Of a DNA stretch of 64,000 nucleotides, positions 16,184 to 25,446 are shown piece by piece. Each line of letters opens with the position of its first letter. Within the stretch, counting starts at the first letter, position 1. This DNA is from Bacillus_BD oryzisoli_A (lineage in GTDB: Bacteria; Bacillota; Bacilli; Bacillales; Cytobacillaceae). The notes beneath the pieces are model-generated. The model did not search any database. It saw only the letters and a program-made list of their open reading frames with translations, and was not told the origin of the DNA. The position numbers were made by a program, and so were the translations under genes. The stretch covers positions 186,001 through 250,000 of the forward strand of contig NZ_JBHZRC010000001.1 in the NCBI RefSeq assembly GCF_043641075.1. Reading direction: 5' to 3'.

Positions 16184-17586
16184 AACCATTTTCACATAGT
16201 TTGGCAAAAAAGCTATGGATATCCATTTCTGCAGCCATTCTTATAACGATCCTGTACTCCTATTTTTTATCATACTTTTTTTATGAGAAATTATATGTTG
16301 AAAATATTGAAACCGCTCTATTAAAAGAAGGAAATCGATTAGCAGCTGACTACACAGGAGGCGCATTAACTGACGAATGGAAAAATAAAATGGAGTGGTA
16401 TAATTCAAAAACAGAAGCTGAAGTGTTTGTTGTTAATAATCCAAAGGAATTGAGCGCTTGTTTACCTTTTGAGATGGAAACACATGCGTTAATTGGTGCC
16501 GAAGAGCGAGCGCAATTACTTGCGGGAGATGCAATTGAAAAGGTCGGCTATGAAGAAAGATTTGACCGTAAGATTATTTCAGTTATTATTCCATTATTGG
16601 ATGGAGAGCGCCTAGAAGGAATTATTTATATGTATATGCCGCTTGCGAAGATTACAGAGCTGACAAAGGAATTTGCTTATCTTTGGTTTATTTCTGCTGT
16701 CTTATTTCTCATAATCGCATTATATGTCGGGATCAAAGTGATTCAGAAGTTAACAGATCCTCTTTCTGAGATGAAGCAGGCAGCCATTCATGTTTCTAAT
16801 GGGAACTACTTAACGAGACTTACCGTTCATTCGAAAGATGAGATAGGTGAATTAGCTGCAGCCTTTAATCATATGGCAGAATCCATTCAAAAGGAAGATG
16901 AACGAAAAAAGGAGTTTCTCGCAAATGTTTCACATGAATTAAGAACACCTATCAGCTATGTGAAGGGCTACAGTGATGCACTTCTTATGGGACTTGTACA
17001 GAATAAAGAGGATAAGAAGCAATATTTGCACTTGATTCATCGTGAAGCAGGCCGAATGGAACGCTTAGTTGGTGATCTGCTTGATTTATCCAAGCTTGAC
17101 AGTGATGAATATGAATCTCAGCTTGTCAAAATACCGCTGCCGCTGGCACAGCTTATTGAAGAAGCAACAGAAAAATATGGTCATGTCATGAAAGAAAAGG
17201 GACTCGAATTTCAATTAGATTTAGATCCAGAGATTATTATTAATGGTGATGAGGGACGGATTGAACAAATAGTACTTAATGTGATGGACAATGCTATTCG
17301 CTATACAGAAAAAGGCGGTATAAAAATTGAACTAAAAAAATCAGGGGCTGAATGCTGCATTTCGATTCAAGATACAGGTAAAGGGATCCCTGCCGAGGAT
17401 ATCAATAAAATTAAGCAGCGCTTTTATCGTGTGAATAAAGCAAGAACTCGTTCTGATGGGGGGACAGGTCTAGGTCTTGCGATTGTTGATAAGCTGGTTA
17501 TACTGCATGGCGGACATGTAAAAATTAGCAGTGAAGTGAGAAAGGGAACGACGGTTGATATTTATCTTCCGATGCTAATAGATTAA
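16180..17586 (+). CDS. Membrane sensor histidine kinase
   Basis: 468 aa: first membrane helix (about 12-33), an extracytoplasmic sensor of about 130 residues, second helix (about 162-184), HAMP (about 185-240), HisKA with phosphorylated His in NVSHELRTPISYVKGYSD, and HATPase with N box VMDNAIRYTEKGG and G boxes DTGKGIP and GGTGLGLAI. Partner of the response regulator it overlaps. The two flanking secreted lipoproteins suggest an envelope signal. Confidence 0.95.
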   Translation: MKPFSHSLAKKLWISISAAILITILYSYFLSYFFYEKLYVENIETALLKEGNRLAADYTGGALTDEWKNKMEWYNSKTEAEVFVVNNPKELSACLPFEMETHALIGAEERAQLLAGDAIEKVGYEERFDRKIISVIIPLLDGERLEGIIYMYMPLAKITELTKEFAYLWFISAVLFLIIALYVGIKVIQKLTDPLSEMKQAAIHVSNGNYLTRLTVHSKDEIGELAAAFNHMAESIQKEDERKKEFLANVSHELRTPISYVKGYSDALLMGLVQNKEDKKQYLHLIHREAGRMERLVGDLLDLSKLDSDEYESQLVKIPLPLAQLIEEATEKYGHVMKEKGLEFQLDLDPEIIINGDEGRIEQIVLNVMDNAIRYTEKGGIKIELKKSGAECCISIQDTGKGIPAEDINKIKQRFYRVNKARTRSDGGTGLGLAIVDKLVILHGGHVKISSEVRKGTTVDIYLPMLID

Positions 17587-17622
17587 CAGGAGCGTATTAA
17601 TTTGTGATAGGGGAATTGGAAA

Positions 17623-18054
17623 ATGAAAACGAAATTATCTGTAGTATTGCTTATTGTATTAGTTTTCCTTACTGCGTGTACAGGCAGTAAGGAAAGTGAG
17701 GAAGTGGAGCCTCAATTTTTAGATGTAAAACTAAGTGTGAACCCTGAGCAGGGAAATATTGATGAGCCAGTTACATTTGAAGCAAAGGTAACCTATGGCG
17801 ATAAAAAAGTAACAGAGCCTAATTCAATCGATTTTGAGATTTGGCGTGCTAACGATGAAAATCATGAGAAAATCATACCAGAGCATATCGGTAATGGTGT
17901 TTTTAAACTGGAAAAAACATTTACCGTTGAAGGAACCTATTATATATATTCGCATGTAACAGCTGAAAATATGCATAGCATGCCTAAAAAGGAATTCGTT
18001 ATCGGTACGCCGAGCGATCCGGAAGATAGTATTACTTCAACAATTATGGAGTAA
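17623..18054 (+). CDS. Lipoprotein with YtkA-like domain
   Basis: 143-aa lipoprotein: lipobox FLTACT (Cys about residue 19), then an immunoglobulin-like domain with the features of YtkA (VTFEAKVTYGDKKV and GTYYIYSHVTAENMHSMP). YtkA-like and FixH-like domains occur with copper/cytochrome assembly and envelope proteins. The His and Met residues near the end (HVTAENMHSMPKK) could bind copper; that is inference. It lies 36 bp after the kinase and ends at a bidirectional terminator. Confidence 0.78.
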   Translation: MKTKLSVVLLIVLVFLTACTGSKESEEVEPQFLDVKLSVNPEQGNIDEPVTFEAKVTYGDKKVTEPNSIDFEIWRANDENHEKIIPEHIGNGVFKLEKTFTVEGTYYIYSHVTAENMHSMPKKEFVIGTPSDPEDSITSTIME

Positions 18055-18086
18055 TCAAAACGATACATTGCTGATAAGAAATTGAG

Positions 18087-18124
18087 AAAAAGAACAGTCT
18101 CTTATGGAGTCTGTTCCTTTTAAT
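18087..18124. terminator. Bidirectional terminator between convergent genes
   Basis: AAAAGAACAGTCTC pairs with GAGTCTGTTCCTTTT. A-tract on one side and T-tract on the other can serve both the lipoprotein gene and the Hsp20-like gene. Confidence 0.8.
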
Positions 18125-18596
18125 TTTCAGTCTCTTTATTAATCTTAATTGGGATTTCTTTAGCATCATCTATTTGAATAGGTAAAATTAGTGTGAAAAG
18201 ACCGTTTTGAAATGTATGGCGAATAGATGGCTTTATGACGGGGAAGGGGAGCGCAATTTCTTTTTTAAATGCTTTGCTTACTCGTTCCTTAATAAAATAA
18301 TTACTGCCTGTTTTCAATGTATAATAGCTTCCTTGAATAACTACATTGCCCTGGGATAATGAAACTTGGATATCATCCGTGGTTAAACCTGGAAGCTCTA
18401 ATTCGAGAATGAGAAGATGATCTTTTTGGTATAGGTCACATGGTGGAAAGGTATCGTTGTTTTTGATGAAATTTTTTTCAAAATTCATTTTTCCTTCTTT
18501 TGCAAGCGTATCAAGGTCAAGGACCTGATTCCAAAATTGATCCTGTTGAAATTGCTGTGTTAAAGCAAACCATTGTTTTAGTTTTTCTGGATTCAT
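18120..18596 (-). CDS. Hsp20/alpha-crystallin family protein
   Basis: 158 aa with a C-terminal alpha-crystallin domain (about residues 55-150): CDLYQKDHLLILELELPGL and NGLFTLILPI are family motifs. The N-terminal 50 residues are helical and divergent. In Bacillus such proteins (CotM, CotP, GerT) can be spore-associated; the tandem arrangement with the next gene suggests this, without proof. RBS AAGGAGAG precedes ATG 18596. It is second in a two-gene unit (51 bp gap). Confidence 0.8.
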   Translation of the reverse strand: MNPEKLKQWFALTQQFQQDQFWNQVLDLDTLAKEGKMNFEKNFIKNNDTFPPCDLYQKDHLLILELELPGLTTDDIQVSLSQGNVVIQGSYYTLKTGSNYFIKERVSKAFKKEIALPFPVIKPSIRHTFQNGLFTLILPIQIDDAKEIPIKINKETEN

Positions 18597-18647
18597 ACTG
18601 TTCTCTCCTTATAAACATTATGAGTCTTGGCCCTTCAAGAGGAGATG

Positions 18648-19145
18648 TTAAAGTAGTTCAGTCACATTTATTTCAGAATAATGTGTATCAATGTCCTTTG
18701 GAATTTTTATTTCAAGCGTATTATCTTTAAAGTTAGCTGTGGTCCCTTTTTTCTTCACCAAGGACGGCAGTGGAATCGAGTGTTTATTCCCTTGCTCAGG
18801 GATATTTTCTAATAAAAGCAAATGTGACGTGTGGGAGAGCTTTAGTCTTGTTAACCAGTCTTCAGAGTCAAGGATTATCCGAACAAATATATTGTCATGG
18901 GTTTCGAATACAGAATAGTTAATTTTGGAGTTCCCTTTAGCCGGGACATCTGTTTGAGTATAAGGAAATCCCTGAAAATGCTTCATCATTTCCTGTGGGT
19001 TCATATTGTTTGGAAAAGACGGCTGAAATACTTTACCCATTATATTTTGCACAAATTGATTTATCTCTTCAGGCTTCATATTCTTTACTTTTGACTGTAC
19101 CTCTTTGTCAAAGGGAAATAAATTCCATGGAAACATTGGATTCAT
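18648..19145 (-). CDS. Divergent Hsp20-like protein, possible spore protein (GerT-like)
   Basis: 165 aa. The C-terminal part (about 75-160) keeps a weak alpha-crystallin pattern (NIFVRIILDSEDWL and NTLEIKIPKD), while the first 75 residues are rich in Pro, Asn, Phe and Met (MNPMFPWNLFPFDKE). It is first in a unit with the next Hsp20 gene. AAGGAAGG lies directly before the first ATG, so the true start may be the ATG three codons on (19136). B. cereus GerT is a comparable germination protein; this is a guess. Confidence 0.7.
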   Translation of the reverse strand: MNPMFPWNLFPFDKEVQSKVKNMKPEEINQFVQNIMGKVFQPSFPNNMNPQEMMKHFQGFPYTQTDVPAKGNSKINYSVFETHDNIFVRIILDSEDWLTRLKLSHTSHLLLLENIPEQGNKHSIPLPSLVKKKGTTANFKDNTLEIKIPKDIDTHYSEINVTELL

Positions 19146-19244
19146 CCTTCCTTCATATTACACATTGTTAATTTATTAGCAGAAAAGGTCCAATCTATAT
19201 CAATTCTTACTAAAAATATAGTATGCAGAATAGTGCAGAGGGTT

Positions 19245-19291
19245 AAAAAAAACCACACACTGTTATTAAATGTAAACCAGTGCGTGGTTTT
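19245..19291 (-). terminator. Terminator after the MATE transporter gene
   Basis: On the minus strand AACCACGCACTGG pairs with CAGTGTGTGGTT across a 15-nt loop, followed by eight T. Confidence 0.85.
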
Positions 19292-19317
19292 CATCGTTAT
19301 AATGGATTGCGCAGGAC

Positions 19318-20688
19318 CTAACTAGCACGAGCCTTTCTGTACACGAATTTTTTTCTCTGAATATAGAGAAGTCTCCCTAAAAGGCTAAGCGCACCAACAG
19401 CTAAACCGACAATTAGCCCAATCCAATAACCATATGGTCCTAATTCTGTATATTTGGCTAGTAAAAATCCAAATGGCAGGCCGATAATCCAATAGGATAG
19501 GAACGACATATAAAACGTTGTATTAACATCTTTATAGCCACGCAGCGCTCCTTGTATAGGAGCTTGGATAGCATCCGATAACTGGAAGAAAAGAGCAAAT
19601 AATAAGAAATGAACGGACAATTGAATAACTTCCGGATCCTTCGAGTAGAGACCTGCGACTTCTGTTCTGAATGCAAGGATGATAATCCCGCAAATACATG
19701 CCATCAGAATGGCAACACCAATACCAAGTAAGCTATATTGCTTGGCATCCTGGTAGCGTTTTGCCCCAATTTCAAATCCAACTAATATAGTCAGGGTCAT
19801 AGAAATGCTTAAAGGAATCATATAGAGCAAGGAAGCAAAATTCATTGCAACTTGATGTGACGCAATGGTAATTGTGTCGAATTCACTCATAAACAGTGTT
19901 ACAGCTGAAAAAATACTTGTCTCAAAAAAGATGGAAAGTCCAATCGGAACACCGATTTTAAGGATCTCTATTATTTTAGACTTTATTATTTGATAGGAGC
20001 CTCGAAAAATGCTATAGCTCGAAAAAGGCATTTCCTTATGAACAATCAAGATAGCTATCAGCAATAATACCCAATAGGTGATTGTAGTTGCATATCCTGT
20101 CCCCACTCCGCCTAGTTCAGGAAATCCTGCTTTACCAAATATCAGTAAATAGTTTAAGACGATATTAATCGGTAAGGCAGATAAAGTAATGAACATCGAC
20201 ACACGAGTTTTGCCAAGTGCATCAATGAATGCACGAATGGCATTGTACATAAATAAAGGAATAATTCCAAAACTTAATGCTGATAAATACTCAAATGCAA
20301 CTTTTTCAACGTTGGGATCAAGGCTCATTCTGTTTAATAAAGGTTCCAATGCTAGGAATCCTATCACAATGATACATACAGCCATTATAACGGCAACATA
20401 TAATCCTTGAATGACTGTCTGACTGACATCTTTCTGTTGTTTAGCGCCAATCAACTGTGAAACAATGGGTGTAATGCTAATTAAAATCCCTGTTAAGCCA
20501 GTTGAGATAGGGACCCATAAAGACGATCCAATTGCCACTCCAGCAAGATCATTGGAACTATAGTGACCGGACATGGTTGTATCAAAGAAATTCATAGAAA
20601 ACATTCCAAGCTGCGTTATGAAGATAGGGATTAATATAATAAATAATTGATGTAATTTTTGTTTTTTACTTTTTGTTATAATCATCAT
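19318..20688 (-). CDS. MATE family multidrug efflux transporter (NorM-like)
   Basis: 456-aa integral membrane protein with about 12 hydrophobic helices. MATE signatures include the N-terminal TQLGMFSMNFFDTTMSGHYS and PISTGLTGILISITPIVSQLIGA. These pumps export cationic drugs and dyes using Na+ or H+ gradients. AGAGGAAG precedes two adjacent ATGs. It is a single-gene unit with its own terminator; no local regulator is evident. Confidence 0.93.
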   Translation of the reverse strand: MMIITKSKKQKLHQLFIILIPIFITQLGMFSMNFFDTTMSGHYSSNDLAGVAIGSSLWVPISTGLTGILISITPIVSQLIGAKQQKDVSQTVIQGLYVAVIMAVCIIVIGFLALEPLLNRMSLDPNVEKVAFEYLSALSFGIIPLFMYNAIRAFIDALGKTRVSMFITLSALPINIVLNYLLIFGKAGFPELGGVGTGYATTITYWVLLLIAILIVHKEMPFSSYSIFRGSYQIIKSKIIEILKIGVPIGLSIFFETSIFSAVTLFMSEFDTITIASHQVAMNFASLLYMIPLSISMTLTILVGFEIGAKRYQDAKQYSLLGIGVAILMACICGIIILAFRTEVAGLYSKDPEVIQLSVHFLLFALFFQLSDAIQAPIQGALRGYKDVNTTFYMSFLSYWIIGLPFGFLLAKYTELGPYGYWIGLIVGLAVGALSLLGRLLYIQRKKFVYRKARAS

Positions 20689-20787
20689 TCTTCCTCTGTT
20701 TCTCTCATTAGCTACAAAACTAAATTATACCACAATAGTTAGTAAGAGGTAAGGAATTACGATTGAGGATGCTAGCGAGCGGAAAAG

Positions 20788-20825
20788 ATAAAAAGCGGCC
20801 GACCCAATTAAGGTCAAACCGCTTG
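20788..20825 (-). terminator. Terminator after the acetyltransferase gene
   Basis: Read on the minus strand, AAGCGGTTTGACC pairs imperfectly with GGGTCGGCCGCTT, then TTTTT. Confidence 0.65.
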
Positions 20826-20904
20826 TATTGAAAAAGTGCTGTAACTAGCTGATACACCCGTATTTTTTGTGTCCAAGAAGTATGTTTGAATAAAATAGTT
20901 GATG

Positions 20905-21456
20905 CTATGCTTCCAACCTATGAGTATCCTCGATTGTTTGTCTTTTCGTGTGTAATGTATAAAGATCCTTAGGGATTTCGTATAATTTAAAAATGTTTCC
21001 AGTAGAGTTTAATTGTTCAAAAAGGGATTTACGGGATTCTTGAGCATTGATGGTGTAGGGAAGTTTTTCAGCGGCTTTTTGAGAGCGGATATTTTCTGTG
21101 CGGATGCGCATAAAGACGGTTTCTATGTTAAGCTCATAGAACAGTTCTTCAAAGAAGGCAGCTTTTGCACGCTGGTTATATCCTTTTCCGTGATAGCCCT
21201 TACCGAGCCATGTTCCTAAGAATCCTGCATTTTCCTGTATATCGTATAAACTGATGGTTCCAATAGGTGAGCCCCAATCATCTAAAATGGTTCTTGATAT
21301 TAGCTCACCACGTTCTTCAGCCTCAATCATCTGCTTTGTTATAAATAAAAATTCCTCGTAGGATGCAGCTTTATGACGCACAAAAGGGAAGACATCTGGA
21401 TGTGTCATCAAGTCATATAATTCATGGCATTCATGTAGTTCGCGTTTCTTTAGCAC
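20905..21456 (-). CDS. GNAT acetyltransferase, RimJ/RimL type
   Basis: 183 aa with the pattern of ribosomal-protein or amino-group acetyltransferases: GTISLYDIQENAGFLGTWLG, then the acetyl-CoA loop GYHGKGYNQRAK and NIRSQKAAEKL. The start is taken as GTG 21456 because GGAGGG lies seven bases before it; the ATG at 21471 has no binding site. Substrate unknown. It lies next to the tRNA-like element, with no evident functional link. Confidence 0.8.
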   Translation of the reverse strand: MLKKRELHECHELYDLMTHPDVFPFVRHKAASYEEFLFITKQMIEAEERGELISRTILDDWGSPIGTISLYDIQENAGFLGTWLGKGYHGKGYNQRAKAAFFEELFYELNIETVFMRIRTENIRSQKAAEKLPYTINAQESRKSLFEQLNSTGNIFKLYEIPKDLYTLHTKRQTIEDTHRLEA

Positions 21457-21507
21457 AGTTATTCCCTCCATTTGAGGGCAGTTTTACTCCATGACAAAGA
21501 GTTACAG

Positions 21508-21555
21508 CCCACCCTCGAAATTTTTTATAATCTTACTAAAAAATTTCGGGGTGGG
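21508..21555. repeat. Long inverted repeat (hairpin)
   Basis: Left arm 21508-21526 (CCCACCCTCGAAATTTTTT) pairs with right arm 21538-21555 (AAAAAATTTCGGGGTGGG) with a single bulge and an 11-nt loop. The right arm overlaps the 3' strand of the T-arm-like stem in the adjacent tRNA-like element. Confidence 0.75.
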
Positions 21556-21608
21556 AATCGAACCCACTAGAACCAGTTTGACTGGTGGCGCACCATTTGC
21601 CTTCCCAA
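21551..21608 (-). other. tRNA-like element (T-arm and partial anticodon/D-arm), probable pseudo-tRNA
   Basis: On the minus strand there is a perfect T-arm, GTGGGTTCGATTCCCAC (21567-21551), preceded by a hairpin ACCAG-TCAAA-CTGGT with CAA where an anticodon would be, and a possible D-arm GGC...GCC. The seven bases on each side that should form the acceptor stem do not pair, the anticodon loop is five rather than seven bases, and no CCA is present. It is therefore not a functional canonical tRNA. It may be a pseudo-tRNA or a tRNA-mimicking RNA; pseudo-tRNAs are known in the B. cereus group. Confidence 0.45.
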
Positions 21609-21809
21609 TTACTTAAACACAATATGATTTTTTGAACGTAAAGTAAGCAAAATCGTCACAGATGTTTGCTAAAATCGTCTCCTTTGATAAACAACTTATT
21701 TGTATAAATAAGTAACATATCTAATCGTATTTTACATAAAAAAATTAAAAAAGAAAATGTAGTTTTTGTAAATTATCATGAAAGTTTATGGACAATTTTT
21801 GACAGCAAT

Positions 21810-22943
21810 TCATTCTTTAGCTAGAAAAGCGAATTCACCGTCGATCATTGTCCATTTTGGTTTGGCCATGAAATGAAAGGGTGGGTGCGACCAAAGTACA
21901 AGGTCAGCATCCTTTCCAGTTTCAATGCTGCCGATTTTATGATCAAGCCTTAAATTACGGGCGGGTAAAATAGTAATAGCTTCCAATGCCTGCTGTTCAG
22001 AAAGGCCTTCCCGAACAGCAATAGCTGCACAGATATTTAAATAATGAATGGGTATATATGGATGGTCTGTTGTGAGGGAAACTTCTATATCTTTTTGCAT
22101 TAAGATGGGATAGGTCTCCCATGTTTTGTTCGCGAGTTCAACTTTGGATTTGCGGGTTAAAGTGGGACCAACCGATACTTTTAGATTCAAACCTGTTAGT
22201 TCCTTTACAATCAGGTGGCCTTCTGTACAATGTTCAATACGTAAATCGAGATCAAATTCATCTGCAAAGCGAATGGCGGAGAGTATATCATCTGCACGAT
22301 GAGCATGTATTCGTACAGGAATTTCCTTCTTTATGGCTTTTAATATAGGGGAGAAACGGAGCATATCAGGATAATCGCAATATTGTGCTTCATAAAAAAT
22401 TTCGCGCAGCATACCCATAATGCCCATTCGTGTGATCGAGTCATTTTTTCCGTGACTGTGAACCCGTTTGGGATTCTCACCAAGGGCAATTTTTAGACCT
22501 GCTGGTTCCTGTAAGATCATTTTCTTTATATTAGTCCCTCTTGTTTTTATGACAGCAGTTGTTCCACCGATAATAGTAGAGCTGCCAGGCATTACATGGA
22601 CGGTCGTAATGCCTGCTTTAACAGCATCTAGAAAAGCGGGATCAAAAGGGTTCACACCATCGATTGCTCGCAGATGGGGGTTTAATAGACCGCTTGTTTC
22701 ATTTGCATCATTGCCGGGCCAACCGATCCCCTCATTATACAAACCGAGATGTGTATGAACATCAATAAAACCAGGTAATAGCCAAAGCCCGCTGCATTCT
22801 ACAATTTTTGTATCTGAACCTATTGGCAGCTGTGCTGCAATTCGCTTTATTTTACCGTTTTCAATCGATACATCCCCGAAGAAGGGAGATGCTGTGATTG
22901 GGTGGATATGGGCGTTTTTTAATAGAATTATCTTACTAGTCAT
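21810..22943 (-). CDS. Amidohydrolase, imidazolonepropionase-like
   Basis: 377-aa metal-dependent hydrolase. Motifs in order: GFIDVHTHLG (metal HxH, about residue 61-68), a region with VKAGITTVHVMPGSS, IHAHRADD and RIEHCTEGH (metal histidines), LTTDHPY (catalytic Asp), and the C-terminal TGKDADLVLWSHPP. The subfamily acts on cyclic or blocked amide substrates, and the actual substrate cannot be read from the sequence. ATG 22943 follows GAGGTT. Single gene, no linked pathway. Confidence 0.85.
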   Translation of the reverse strand: MTSKIILLKNAHIHPITASPFFGDVSIENGKIKRIAAQLPIGSDTKIVECSGLWLLPGFIDVHTHLGLYNEGIGWPGNDANETSGLLNPHLRAIDGVNPFDPAFLDAVKAGITTVHVMPGSSTIIGGTTAVIKTRGTNIKKMILQEPAGLKIALGENPKRVHSHGKNDSITRMGIMGMLREIFYEAQYCDYPDMLRFSPILKAIKKEIPVRIHAHRADDILSAIRFADEFDLDLRIEHCTEGHLIVKELTGLNLKVSVGPTLTRKSKVELANKTWETYPILMQKDIEVSLTTDHPYIPIHYLNICAAIAVREGLSEQQALEAITILPARNLRLDHKIGSIETGKDADLVLWSHPPFHFMAKPKWTMIDGEFAFLAKE

Positions 22944-23050
22944 TGTGAGAACCTCAATGTATTGGATTTGCCTATTAAGAAATGAATAGTCAATAGGATT
23001 TTCATCTCAATAGTATATGTAGCAAACAGCTATTTGGTTAGAAATATGAG

Positions 23051-23833
23051 TTAAAAAGTACCTGTGAGCTGTAAAGCTAGAATAATGAAGCCTAAAATCC
23101 ATACGTATACGGCAAATACTTTTAACGAGTTTTTTTGCAAATATTTAATCATCCATACGATTGCAGCGTAACCAAATAATGCTGAAGCCAGTGTTGCTAC
23201 TAATAAGGCGCTGAAGGAAATTGCTTCAACATGTCCGGATGCTAATTCACCAACCTGAAAAATAATTCCGCCCGCGATCGCTGGAATAGATAATAAAAAT
23301 GAAAACCATGCTGCTGTTTCTCGGTTGAGTTTTCTAAATAATCCTGCCGCTACAGTTAAACCTGATCTGGAGACAGCAGGGAAAATTGCAGCCGCCTGAA
23401 ATGTCCCTATAAATAAAGCATCCTTATAGCTGATTTGTTCCATTTTCTTGCCGCCCTGTTTAACGCCGTCAGCCATCCAAAGTATGACACCGGTAAATAA
23501 AAATTCCCAGCCAATCGTAACACCTGTTTCTGAAATTGAATCAAAGAAATCGTTTAACAAGAGTCCGACAATGACTGCTGGGATTGTTCCAATGACCAGT
23601 AGCATAGACAGATGTCCAAACGGTTTTTTCAGAATTTGAACCAGCTCATCCTTATAAACGACAAGTACAGCCAATAATGTCCCAACATGTAGCATTGTAT
23701 CGAGGAAAAGTCCTGCTTCATCCAGACCAAATAAATGTCTTCCCAAGTACAAATGTCCCGTACTGGAAATGGGTAAAAATTCAGTTAATCCTTGAATCAA
23801 TCCTAAAATAAAAGCTTCTATTTTAGACATCAT
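23051..23833 (-). CDS. uppP: Undecaprenyl-diphosphatase (UppP/BacA)
   Basis: 260-aa polytopic membrane enzyme that dephosphorylates C55-PP to recycle the lipid carrier for wall synthesis; excess gives bacitracin resistance. Family motifs: QGLTEFLPISSTGHL near the N-terminus and FPAVSRSGLTVAAG in the middle. About eight membrane helices. Start at ATG 23833 or the adjacent ATG, both after GAGGGTG. Monocistronic. Confidence 0.95.
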   Translation of the reverse strand: MMSKIEAFILGLIQGLTEFLPISSTGHLYLGRHLFGLDEAGLFLDTMLHVGTLLAVLVVYKDELVQILKKPFGHLSMLLVIGTIPAVIVGLLLNDFFDSISETGVTIGWEFLFTGVILWMADGVKQGGKKMEQISYKDALFIGTFQAAAIFPAVSRSGLTVAAGLFRKLNRETAAWFSFLLSIPAIAGGIIFQVGELASGHVEAISFSALLVATLASALFGYAAIVWMIKYLQKNSLKVFAVYVWILGFIILALQLTGTF

Positions 23834-24066
23834 GAATCAATCACCCTCAATTCATTTCTTACTTAGTGAATATGCATAGATAAGGTTGTCTATCTCAAAT
23901 ATATTCACAATCACTAAATCAAGAACAATTAAGCGTATCCGAAGGATAAAAAGATGAATCCTTTCTGATATGAGAACGTAATATAGTTGGGAAATCTTTT
24001 AAATCGTAGTTTATGGACGTATGAATTGCCGATAGTAAATAAATAAAAAGAGAGGGGAAGATGGAA

Positions 24067-24390
24067 ATGCCATCACAAGAAGAAAGAGTATTAGCAGCAA
24101 TACTTTATGTTGCGAGTTTCTTTACTATTTTTATTGGGCCGCTTATTATTTGGTTAATTAAAAAAGATGATTCAGCCTTTATTGATTATCATGGGAAGGA
24201 ATATTTTAACTTTTTAATTTCGTATACAGTCTATACAGTTGTCAGTATTATTCTCATGATCGTATTGATTGGAATACTAACGATCTGGCTTGTTGGAGTT
24301 TACGTGTTTGTGTTTACGATCATTGCAGCTGTAAAGGCATATGAAGGAGACACATACAGAATTCCGTTTGTCTTTCGCCTAATTCGTTAA
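24067..24390 (+). CDS. DUF4870 family membrane protein
   Basis: 107 aa with three hydrophobic segments (about 9-30, 45-67 and 72-93). The pattern EERVLAAILYVASFFTIFIGPLIIW followed by HGKEYFNFLISY matches the DUF4870/Tic20-like small membrane family, of unknown function. ATG 24067 is favoured over 24061 because GAGGGG would be only three bases from the first. Terminator follows. Confidence 0.82.
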   Translation: MPSQEERVLAAILYVASFFTIFIGPLIIWLIKKDDSAFIDYHGKEYFNFLISYTVYTVVSIILMIVLIGILTIWLVGVYVFVFTIIAAVKAYEGDTYRIPFVFRLIR

Positions 24391-24397
24391 AATAGTA

Positions 24398-24427
24398 AAA
24401 AAACTGCCTTGCTAAGGCAGTTTTTTT
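24398..24427 (+). terminator. Terminator after the DUF4870 gene
   Basis: AAACTGCCTT / AAGGCAGTTT stem with a short loop and a T run. Confidence 0.88.
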
Positions 24428-24521
24428 CATATATTTATTTTTCATATTTATAGGATTGAAAAAATAGAATTGTAATAGCGGGTTTCAAATACGGGTGATA
24501 ATTAGGACAAGGAGTATTATA

Positions 24522-25301
24522 ATGAATATCCAACAATTTTATCAGCAATCAGCAGCAGCCTCATTAAATGCAAGTCTCGCTGCCTTCATCCCATCTATTG
24601 CATTACTCATTTATGCAATTTTTATTTCAAAAACCTATCATCTTTTACTATTAGTCATTCCATTCCTTATTTATAGTTTTTTCTGTTATCAAAAGTTTCT
24701 TTTATATCAAAAACGAGCAAAAACTGTAAAGCTTTCGATACCACGCGTCGAACTCTCCAGTAAAAATTTGTTTGATAGAGAATTATTATTAACATTTTTA
24801 CCGGCACCTTCACTAAGACTACTTTTCTTTACACCCACCGGAATGAAGGCAGGAGAAATAAGAGACCAATCTTTTTTACTGATAAGATGGTTTCTACCCA
24901 ATTTTATTGATAGACTATTTACGAAAAAGTATGGGCTGTATGATTTTCAAGACGAGCCAATTGTATTTTATCATGATTTAAAGGACAGAATTATCATTAC
25001 TTCACCAGTTAATCAAGAACTAGCTGTTATTTATAAAGCGAAAAACGGGAAAAATAAAGAGTATTTTTTTGAGACAAAAAGTATTGTAGTTAAACAGAGC
25101 AGTCTGCAGGATTATTCATTTCATTCATCAGAGGGAGTTCTCCTTGCCAATATTCAAACAGGGTGGATGCCGTTAGAATGGGGGGAGCGCTTTGTTCATA
25201 CAAATACCCCGATTCTTACGATAGATGAGAAATTGACTGACATTGAGATTTTACAGCTGTTTTCACTTTTCATTAGTATGTATAAGTATGGTAACCATTG
25301 A
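24522..25301 (+). CDS. Uncharacterised membrane-anchored protein
   Basis: Predicted 259-aa protein of unknown family. Two hydrophobic helices (about residues 20-36 and 40-60) form a hairpin, followed by a basic cytoplasmic stretch (YQKRAKTVK) and a soluble C-terminal domain of about 190 aa rich in beta strands and aromatic residues. ATG 24522 follows AAGGAG at seven bases. It lies between a terminator and the rib promoter. I infer only that it is membrane-associated. Confidence 0.7.
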   Translation: MNIQQFYQQSAAASLNASLAAFIPSIALLIYAIFISKTYHLLLLVIPFLIYSFFCYQKFLLYQKRAKTVKLSIPRVELSSKNLFDRELLLTFLPAPSLRLLFFTPTGMKAGEIRDQSFLLIRWFLPNFIDRLFTKKYGLYDFQDEPIVFYHDLKDRIIITSPVNQELAVIYKAKNGKNKEYFFETKSIVVKQSSLQDYSFHSSEGVLLANIQTGWMPLEWGERFVHTNTPILTIDEKLTDIEILQLFSLFISMYKYGNH

Positions 25302-25397
25302 CTATAGAGGAATCCATTAATTAACACAATAAGTTAGTATTTTAGTATTTTGACACAAAGGTTTAACAAAAATAGTTATTTAATTGAAAGTTCTACA

Positions 25398-25429
25398 TTG
25401 TCTCCTATTTTGAACTATGATACTATAAT
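25398..25429 (+). promoter_or_regulatory. Candidate sigma-A promoter of the riboflavin operon
   Basis: TTGTCT (25398-25403) and TACTAT (25421-25426) are 17 bp apart; TATAAT lies at 25424-25429 as an alternative -10. The FMN riboswitch starts about 20 bp downstream. Confidence 0.6.
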
Positions 25430-25446
25430 ATTAATTTAATAAAGGA

